The notes beneath the pieces were generated by a model. That model did not search any database and was not told the DNA's origin. It worked only from the letters and a program-made list of their open reading frames with translations. The translations under genes and the position numbers were made by a program. Shown piece after piece: positions 30,703-35,184 of a stretch of DNA of 35,184 nucleotides. Location of the stretch: positions 1 to 35,184 of IMG/VR virus record IMGVR_UViG_3300046011_012344. One strand, 5' to 3'. This stretch comes from a virus. The stretch's first letter is position 1. The number at the start of each line of letters is the position of its first letter.

Positions 30703-31404
30703 ATGAAAATATATACTTTTTATGAAAAAGTTTTCGATAAACAGGATGGGCTTATAGATCTATGGAAAAAAAACTGGAGAAGAAAAGGGTTTGATCCTAT
30801 TGTATTATCAATAAAAGACTCTGAAAAGTCCTCGCTTTTTGAAGAATTTTCTAAAAAAATAAATTTAATACATAGATATATTGTAGGCGAAAATATATCA
30901 AGATACGGATTGGCTTGTTATTATAGATGGATCGCCTATTCCCTTCAAGACAATGAAGAAGCATTTTTAGTTTCAGATTACGACATAATAAACATAAATT
31001 TCAAGATAGAAGACTGCGAATATAAATATGGAAAAATATCTTTTTTAAACAGATTTTGCCCATGTTTAGCTTTAGGAAAATCAAATGATTATAAAACTTT
31101 TGTTGAAGATATTCTTTCTATTTCTGAAAAACACTTATTGGAATTAAAAAAAAATTTTAATTCTTCAAAATTTATACAATATCATGATCAGGAATTTCTA
31201 TCTTTAAATAGCCATAGATTGAATTATAATTTTCATGATCCGCAGAAAATTGTTAGATTATATAGATGTAACGAAGAAATTAAAAACCAGAAAGTTTTAC
31301 ATTTTTCTCATACTTCTATTTATGAATTTAAAAAAATATTTCAAAAATACGCCCAAGATGATGAAGAGGAACTTAGGATCAAATTAATTAAATCTATTAT
31401 ATAA
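30703..31404 (+). CDS. GT-A-like glycosyltransferase candidate
   Basis: The 233-aa protein opens with KIYTFYEKVFDKQDGLIDLW and has a FLVSDYDIININF segment (residues 88-100). Its SDYD corresponds to a D-x-D-like metal/nucleotide-sugar motif at the end of the fourth strand in GT-A enzymes. YYRWIAYSL shortly before it is also typical of this group. C-terminally, VLHFSHTSIYEF would close the active site with a His. Donor unknown. It starts directly after the sulfotransferase stop, so the two are co-translated and may act on the same glycan. Confidence 0.6.
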   Translation: MKIYTFYEKVFDKQDGLIDLWKKNWRRKGFDPIVLSIKDSEKSSLFEEFSKKINLIHRYIVGENISRYGLACYYRWIAYSLQDNEEAFLVSDYDIININFKIEDCEYKYGKISFLNRFCPCLALGKSNDYKTFVEDILSISEKHLLELKKNFNSSKFIQYHDQEFLSLNSHRLNYNFHDPQKIVRLYRCNEEIKNQKVLHFSHTSIYEFKKIFQKYAQDDEEELRIKLIKSII

Positions 31405-31409
31405 ATATA

Positions 31410-31916
31410 ATGAAAATAGCATTAGTATCAGGCTCGCCAAGATCAGGCACGTCAGCCATGATGAGGTTGCTCGGAGAATCTGGCGTACCGTTGTTCTTTT
31501 TAGAAGAAAGCCGTCCAAGAGACGAAAACAATCCGCTAGGATATTTCGAAAATCCACTAGCCAGACAAACTATCTACATATCGCAAAACACAGATGAGTA
31601 TATAAATGCGATTCAAGGTAAGCTTTCTAAGCTTGCGATGTCTAAGTATATTATTAATCTTCCTACTGAGCACACCTACTATATTATATGGATGGAGCGC
31701 GACCCAATGGAGAGCGCCATATCTTTGTCAAAATTAAAAGAAAATCCATTCAGTATAGATAAAACGGCTTATTTAATAAATCAAGACAGAAATATGGCAT
31801 TATTGTATATGAATATGAATAAGAATAACTTTAATATTCTAAAAGTACCTATGAAAAATCTTAGTGATTATATTTCTATTGCAAAAAAACATATTTCTCC
31901 GGCTATTGAATTTTAA
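31410..31916 (+). CDS. Sulfotransferase-fold protein, divergent
   Basis: The 168-aa protein has a P-loop-like PAPS site VSGSPRSGTSAMMRLL (PRSGTS at 10-15), then DENNPLGYFENP, a segment frequent in bacterial sulfotransferase-family proteins. The 3'-phosphate site WMERDPMESAISLSKL (ERDPMES at 96-102) has the usual Arg before Asp-Pro. It differs from the HPPxCGGTS type of the paralogues and is a separate subfamily. It could be a sulfotransferase or a nucleotide-binding relative. Its ATG follows TATAAATATA at 31400, and it lies five bases after the GT-A gene. Confidence 0.68.
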   Translation: MKIALVSGSPRSGTSAMMRLLGESGVPLFFLEESRPRDENNPLGYFENPLARQTIYISQNTDEYINAIQGKLSKLAMSKYIINLPTEHTYYIIWMERDPMESAISLSKLKENPFSIDKTAYLINQDRNMALLYMNMNKNNFNILKVPMKNLSDYISIAKKHISPAIEF

Positions 31917-31927
31917 ATAAAAAAAAC

Positions 31928-31956
31928 TTGACTCAAAAATCAAGAAGTACTATATT
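31928..31956 (+). promoter_or_regulatory. Leaderless sigma70-type promoter
   Basis: TTGACT at 31928-31933, exactly 17 bp, TATATT at 31951-31956, then six bases to the ATG at 31963. This is the best match to the repeated architecture and probably starts the transcript that continues into the tRNA genes. Confidence 0.65.
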
Positions 31957-31962
31957 CAAATC

Positions 31963-32202
31963 ATGTCAACCAAATACCAACTTAAAAAACTCAACAACCA
32001 AACTCTGGACAAGCTACAAGAAAAAGCCAAGCGGCGCTCTAGTCTTAAGCCTATCAAAAGCTGGAAGCTTACTTGTATCGAAAAAGTCCCAGCCGCGATT
32101 GGTCGCTCTATCTCTATTGAAGCCCGCGACTATATTCAAGCTCTGGAACACGCTCTTTATGTAGCAGGATTTTCCCTTGAAAAAGAATTAAAAAAGGCAT
32201 AA
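31963..32202 (+). CDS. Small basic hypothetical protein upstream of tRNA cluster
   Basis: A 79-aa protein with a basic N-terminal half (KYQLKKLNNQTLDKLQEKAK, then RRSSLKPIKSWK) and a helical C-terminal half (SIEARDYIQALEHALYVAG). Its basic character could mean nucleic-acid binding. A competing frame at 31928-32164 lacks a comparable start site and would place its start codon in the -35 box. The leaderless promoter fits this ATG. The tRNA-Arg gene begins 11 bp after its stop, so mRNA and tRNAs may be on one transcript. Function unknown. Confidence 0.6.
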   Translation: MSTKYQLKKLNNQTLDKLQEKAKRRSSLKPIKSWKLTCIEKVPAAIGRSISIEARDYIQALEHALYVAGFSLEKELKKA

Positions 32203-32213
32203 TTTAAAATTAT

Positions 32214-32290
32214 GCGCTCTTAGCTCATCTGGATAGAGCAACAGCCTTCTAAGCTGTGGGTAGCTGGTTCGAGTCCAGCAGAGCGCGCCA
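32214..32290 (+). tRNA. tRNA-Arg (TCT)
   Basis: The acceptor arms GCGCTCT and AGAGCGC pair fully, with G discriminator and encoded CCA. The anticodon loop CTTCTAA on an ACAGC/GCTGT stem gives TCT, reading AGA, a frequent Arg codon in this AT-rich sequence. The T arm GCTGG-TTCGAGT-CCAGC is normal. Confidence 0.93.
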
Positions 32291-32313
32291 AAACTTTAAT
32301 AAATGAAAAAAAT

Positions 32314-32399
32314 GACGATATGGTGTAATGGCAGCCACAAGGGTCTTAAAAACCCTTGCCTTAACGGGCGTGAGGGTTCGAGTCCCTCTATCGTCACCA
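32314..32399 (+). tRNA. tRNA-Leu (TAA)
   Basis: The acceptor GACGATA pairs with TATCGTC, discriminator A, encoded CCA. The anticodon loop CTTAAAA between AGGGT and ACCCT gives TAA, reading UUA. A long variable arm, as expected for Leu, lies before the T arm GAGGG-TTCGAGT-CCCTC. Confidence 0.92.
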
Positions 32400-32405
32400 A
32401 TTTTA

Positions 32406-32499
32406 GCAAGGTTCGTATAACTGGAAGTACCGACGAGCTTATACCTCGTGTGTCCTAGATGTGGACCGAGCGCAGGTTCGATTCCTGCACCTTGCACCA
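32406..32499 (+). tRNA. Class-II-shaped tRNA with anticodon TAT
   Basis: The acceptor GCAAGGT/ACCTTGC, discriminator A, encoded CCA, D arm with GG, and T arm GCAGG-TTCGATT-CCTGC are all intact. The anticodon stem ACGAG/CTCGT encloses CTTATAC, so the anticodon is TAT (reads AUA, Ile). Unusually, about 22 nt separate anticodon and T arms and contain a GTCC/GGAC stem, a long variable arm normally found only in Leu, Ser, Sec and bacterial Tyr tRNAs. Identity is therefore uncertain: an Ile tRNA with an atypical arm, or another class-II tRNA with a changed anticodon. Confidence 0.8.
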
Positions 32500-32506
32500 A
32501 TTTAAA

Positions 32507-32580
32507 TGCGCTTAAAGCTCAATGGTCGAGCGGCCTGCTCATAACGGGAAGGAAGTAGGTTCGATTCCTACTAGGCGCAA
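32507..32580 (+). tRNA. tRNA with CAT anticodon (Met, or Ile2)
   Basis: The acceptor TGCGCTT pairs with AGGCGCA (one G-U pair), discriminator A. The anticodon loop CTCATAA gives CAT. The D stem GCTC/GAGC and the T arm GTAGG-TTCGATT-CCTAC are intact. The outer anticodon-stem pair is G-A. Unlike the other three, no CCA is encoded. The sequence could be an elongator Met tRNA or an Ile2 tRNA needing lysidine. Confidence 0.85.
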
Positions 32581-32604
32581 ATTTTCCAATTGCTTAAAGA
32601 TGGA

Positions 32605-33597
32605 TTATGATGTTCCGCATGACAATTTAACCATTACTTGTTTGATGGTCATCCACATATCTAAATATTTATAAGTAGCTAGTCTCCCCAAGAACAATAC
32701 ATTTTTTTCAGAGTCGGCGAGTTTTTTGTATTTTCCGTAAGTTCCAACTCCGTCGCCAAAAGTAATCGGATAAAAAGGAATGTCCCCATGCTCATAAGCT
32801 TTTGGATACTCTCTGGTAATAATAGTCACGCCTTTATGGTCAGGAGTAAAGTAACTATGATCATATTTTCTTGTATAGTCATTATACTTTGTATTATCAT
32901 TAATAACAAAGGTTTCTTGCTTTTTACTGGTGACAGTATGATTGAAGGTTAAAGACCTGTATGGAAGCTGCCCATATTTATTCCCATAATACTCATCTAT
33001 TTTGCCAGTATAAATAGTCAAATCAGCTTTATGTTTTCTCCATTCTGATTGCTCAACGCCAAGGTTGACCTTTATTCCATCAAGCATATTGTTCATCATA
33101 TAGGTGTATCCATACTTAGGAATGCATTGATACTTCTGTCCCTCAAACCAAGTTGGATCTTCGCAGTCTTTAGCTTTTGGTATTCTTCCAGTAATTGCGG
33201 AGGAAATTTTCTCAAATGGAACCCCCCATTGCTTTTCCGAGTAGTCTTTAAATAAAAATTCCACAATTTCTTTTTCATTTAATTCTCTGCCTATTTGCTG
33301 AATAGTTTTTTTACTATAGGGCAATGATATTTTTCCAAGATAAGTATTACCAACAGGTCTAAGTAGAAAAGGGGTCCATTCAGTATATCTGCTCAAAAAA
33401 GAGAAAACTTCTTCATCATCTGTATGAAATATGTGAGGTCCGTAATTATGCAATAAAACCCCATTTGTGCTACTATCATAACAATTGCCGCCAATATGAG
33501 GTCTGGATTCAAAAATCTCCACATCATGCCCAGCATTCTTAGCTATTATTGCCGCTGTTATTCCAGAAAGTCCGCATCCTATGATTTTTACTTTCAT
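32605..33597 (-). CDS. glf: UDP-galactopyranose mutase
   Basis: The 330-aa protein starts with a flavin-binding Rossmann motif (GCGLSG at 7-12, with E30 ending the second strand) and has the mutase signatures IGGNCYD, GPHIFHTD (53-60), YSEKQWG, YQCIPKYGYT and FLGRLATYKYLDM. This flavoenzyme interconverts UDP-galactopyranose and UDP-galactofuranose, supplying Galf for surface glycans. It is somewhat shorter than the E. coli protein (367 aa), mainly at the C-terminus. It lies 12 bases downstream of a GT-A glycosyltransferase on the same strand, a likely user of the Galf donor. Both are in the cytoplasm. Identification is safe. Confidence 0.93.
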   Translation of the reverse strand: MKVKIIGCGLSGITAAIIAKNAGHDVEIFESRPHIGGNCYDSSTNGVLLHNYGPHIFHTDDEEVFSFLSRYTEWTPFLLRPVGNTYLGKISLPYSKKTIQQIGRELNEKEIVEFLFKDYSEKQWGVPFEKISSAITGRIPKAKDCEDPTWFEGQKYQCIPKYGYTYMMNNMLDGIKVNLGVEQSEWRKHKADLTIYTGKIDEYYGNKYGQLPYRSLTFNHTVTSKKQETFVINDNTKYNDYTRKYDHSYFTPDHKGVTIITREYPKAYEHGDIPFYPITFGDGVGTYGKYKKLADSEKNVLFLGRLATYKYLDMWMTIKQVMVKLSCGTS

Positions 33598-33609
33598 TTC
33601 TTTTAATTT

Positions 33610-34452
33610 TTATCTTTTTCGTTCCGCTATCATCCGGTATTCTTCAAGCACGTTAGAATTATCCATGTAATCCCTCTGAGTCCAAAAAGCAAAATGACAA
33701 CATAGCACCTGACCATATATGGCATTTATTAAGTTTTTCTGCATAGGCCAATGTATAGTCAAGAATTGTTCCTCGCATCCGATTGAGTCCCAACCTCCTG
33801 GAACTTCTACCTTTGCCATATGTTTGCCAAGCCATGAAGTACAGTTAATAGAGAATCTCTCGTTATGAATCAAGACCCATTTATTAAATTTGTAATCATC
33901 CAATGAACTAAGGTGAAATTTTTCTAGAAAATTCCTGTGTTTTAATTCTGCGAAACGAGGCGCTGGTGAATCAGGAAGTATCGAATGCCCATGACCAATA
34001 GAACAATGCGAACTGTAATCAACTACTCCATTATTAAAATCTAGTGCACCAATTTTTTGGTGAATATGATCGCAATTTGCGTTATTGATAATATTTGGAA
34101 AAATTAAAAAGTATTCTGGATTTTCTAATCTGAATTTGGAAAGTTTCTTGATGAAGTCATCCTCCATCCACACAATATCATCATCAAATCTTATGTATAA
34201 AGTTTCGGAATCTCTTGCATGTTTAAAAAATGAAGAAATTGACTGACATCCGCCGAACTCCACGCCTAGATCAATAGTTCTAATCCACGAGTTTTCCCTT
34301 TCTAGTTTTTTACAATATTCTATATCTGGCTCATGTAATGTATTAACCCATAGAGTCCATTGGTCAAAGTCCGCTTTTTGAGATTTCAAATGTAAAAACA
34401 ATACTTCTAAATATCTTTGTCTTCCTGCGGGCGTTACTATTTCTATTTTCAT
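33610..34452 (-). CDS. GT-A glycosyltransferase
   Basis: The 280-aa protein has a short first strand (KIEIVTPAGRQRYLEVLFLH) and the DxD-type motif YIRFDDDIVWMEDDF (FDDDI at 89-93), which binds metal and nucleotide sugar in GT-A enzymes. WDSIGCEEQFLTIHWP in the last third probably holds the catalytic base region, and the C-terminus is polar. The next gene encodes UDP-galactopyranose mutase, so a galactofuranosyl donor is plausible; that is inference. On its strand, GTGTATATTATTA lies 17 bp before the start codon, similar to the putative late motif. Confidence 0.75.
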   Translation of the reverse strand: MKIEIVTPAGRQRYLEVLFLHLKSQKADFDQWTLWVNTLHEPDIEYCKKLERENSWIRTIDLGVEFGGCQSISSFFKHARDSETLYIRFDDDIVWMEDDFIKKLSKFRLENPEYFLIFPNIINNANCDHIHQKIGALDFNNGVVDYSSHCSIGHGHSILPDSPAPRFAELKHRNFLEKFHLSSLDDYKFNKWVLIHNERFSINCTSWLGKHMAKVEVPGGWDSIGCEEQFLTIHWPMQKNLINAIYGQVLCCHFAFWTQRDYMDNSNVLEEYRMIAERKR

Positions 34453-34469
34453 TATTTAATTATAATAAT

Positions 34470-34475
34470 ATACAC
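34470..34475 (-). promoter_or_regulatory. GTGTAT motif on the minus strand
   Basis: ATACAC on the + strand is GTGTAT on the - strand, 17 bp upstream of the glycosyltransferase start at 34452, and continues ATTATTA. It resembles the motifs before 28180 and 24486. Confidence 0.33.
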
Positions 34476-34547
34476 CAAATGCAAAAAATAAGAAGCATTA
34501 GTTATAATGGTTTATAATCTGTTGAAAAAATACAACCATGCAGTCTC

Positions 34548-34742
34548 TCAATCTCGTATGCTTCCCTCGGACATATTGAATAACCTAGGATAGTGACAAT
34601 ATTTAGATAAAACTCTTTTGCATTTTTGAGTATATTTTTTTTGAAACAATGAATTGCGCGCCGGGCAGTTTTCATACATTGCTACATATAAATCTATTAA
34701 TTGCAATATGCAGATTAAAGACTTTCTATATATATAAATCAT
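34548..34742 (-). CDS. Possible small Cys-containing protein
   Basis: A 64-aa frame with an ATG at 34742: hydrophobic start (YIYRKSLICILQLIDLYVA), then a basic Cys-containing part (ENCPARNSLFQKKYTQKCKR, SKYCHYPRLFNMSEG). A shorter form would start at ATG 34679. The second part looks protein-like, which argues against pure chance, but there is no coupling to a neighbour and no known family. It may be a gene remnant. Confidence 0.32.
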   Translation of the reverse strand: MIYIYRKSLICILQLIDLYVAMYENCPARNSLFQKKYTQKCKRVLSKYCHYPRLFNMSEGSIRD

Positions 34743-35184
34743 TTTATTTGTATAAATAATAAAAAATCCAGCGCGGCTTGAAGTTTTTTAAAAATTTTTT
34801 ACTCTAGAACCCGCTTCTTCAACGTCCCCCAACAGCCTCTTCAACTACCACATTTTAACCCTATATTCCAATGATCTTTTGAATAGATAAAATATACCCC
34901 TGTACGTAGGGGAAATTACAAAAAATGAATAGATAAAACAAGAGAAGAAAAGGTATACTAAATAAGAGTAAAACTATATAAGGAATAAAGGATAAACAAT
35001 AAGAGAATATATAAGAGAATGAATGTATTTGTTTGGATATTAAAAATTGATTAATAATATTTCGATTTATATAATTTTAAAATAAAGTCAAGCAAAAATA
35101 ATTTTATACAAAATAAATATTTCATTATACTAGGGCTTTTTCTTATTTACCTACTATGAAAATTGCTTTATAGTGCTAAAGTGG
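34743..35184. other. Non-coding purine-rich region with direct repeats and a hairpin
   Basis: No convincing gene is present in these 442 bases. The left part has TTGAAG and CTTCAA arms and a C-rich stretch near 34810-34850. A 13-bp direct repeat, TGAATAGATAAAA, occurs at 34880-34892 and 34926-34938. Between them lies CCCCTG-TACG-TAGGGG at 34897-34912. From about 34920 to 35030 the + strand is very purine-rich (AAGAGAAG-type runs). It could be a regulatory or replication-related region, or the leader of a gene beyond the window. Confidence 0.5.
34880..34938. repeat. 13-bp direct repeats flanking a UACG-loop hairpin
   Basis: TGAATAGATAAAA at 34880-34892 and 34926-34938 is identical. The hairpin CCCCTG (34897-34902), TACG loop, TAGGGG (34907-34912) lies between them. 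An RNA from the + strand would carry a UNCG-type tetraloop, closed by a G-U pair. The core AATAGATAAAA also occurs just before the sulfotransferase start at 30172. Confidence 0.7.

Noticed and set aside
31928-32164. Alternative 78-aa + strand ORF overlapping the 31963 gene
   Set aside because: Its start would be the TTG of the -35 box. The ATG frame at 31963 fits the promoter and runs to just before tRNA-Arg.
32406-32499. AUA reassigned to Leu or Ser in this phage
   Set aside because: ATA codons occur where Ile or Val is expected, for example in the flavin-binding region of UDP-galactopyranose mutase, so a wholesale reassignment is not supported; only the odd tRNA shape is kept as a finding.
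32249-32500. Minus-strand 83-aa ORF across the tRNA cluster
   Set aside because: It is the antisense of three tRNA genes. Phrases such as GTRTLTPVKARVFKT are a well-known artefact of translating tRNA complements.
34548-35184. Integrase attachment site or prophage end near the tRNA genes
   Set aside because: No integrase and no repeated tRNA 3' segment were found; the tRNA genes are part of a phage-style cluster.

Overview
The window reads as part of a large, AT-rich tailed bacteriophage genome (Caudoviricetes, probably jumbo class). Genes are densely packed, with many ATGA or TAATG stop/start overlaps, and many small proteins have a phage-only look. There is a tRNA cluster, virion-type glycan-decoration genes, and no ribosomal, central-metabolism or transposon genes. 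Almost no gene has a Shine-Dalgarno sequence; hsp20 is the clear exception. The host cannot be named from the sequence. The missing ribosome-binding sites would suit a host such as Bacteroidota or Cyanobacteria, but this is only an inference. No capsid, terminase, portal, tail-tube or polymerase gene was recognised, so the virus assignment rests on context.

Layout. (1) 1-7.1 kb, + strand: a run of small co-directional genes containing a protein-tyrosine-phosphatase-like enzyme, a calcineurin-like phosphoesterase, a T4 Rnl1-type RNA ligase, a YopX-like protein and several conserved phage hypotheticals. Very short membrane proteins lie between them. (2) 7.1-8.9 kb: a Cys-repeat membrane protein, short ORFs, and an hsp20 gene lying between two inverted 16-bp repeats, followed by an AbrB-like small protein. 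(3) 8.9-17 kb: probable virion or appendage proteins. They include a 701-aa pseudoprotease/PPC protein with a Cys-rich tail and a 623-aa protein made of a small N-terminal domain, a 13-residue Pro/Thr repeat linker, a cupredoxin-like domain and a leishmanolysin-like metalloprotease. (4) A DUF2201-type metallopeptidase/VWA gene (13.0 kb) and its MoxR-type AAA+ partner (17.0 kb) bracket part of that block. (5) 18-23 kb: a phage-type metallophosphoesterase, a dCMP-deaminase-like enzyme, a GT-B glycosyltransferase, a DUF6065-like protein and hypotheticals. (6) 23.3-32 kb: an island with frequent strand switches that carries one more GT-B enzyme, two GT-A-like proteins, a WcbI-like protein and four sulfotransferase-like genes. 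(7) 32.2-32.6 kb: four tRNA genes (Arg-TCT, Leu-TAA, a class-II-shaped tRNA with anticodon TAT, and a CAT tRNA). (8) 32.6-34.5 kb, - strand: UDP-galactopyranose mutase and a GT-A glycosyltransferase. (9) 34.5-35.2 kb: mostly non-coding, purine-rich DNA with direct repeats around a UACG-loop hairpin.

How it fits together. Regions 5, 6 and 8 look like machinery that builds or modifies a glycan, including galactofuranose supply and sulfation. The target (virion fibres, host envelope or something else) cannot be read from the sequence. Regions 3 and 4 combine putative adhesin or appendage proteins with a MoxR/VWA chaperone-like pair.

Regulation. A recurring promoter pattern stands out: TTGAC(A/T), about 17 bp, an AT-rich -10 box, then only 6-8 bp to the ATG, predicting leaderless mRNAs. 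In the MoxR and VWA transcription units, 8-bp inverted repeats overlap both the -10 box and the start codon. A second motif, GTGTAT(A/T)TA, sits just upstream of several putative structural genes and may be a late promoter.
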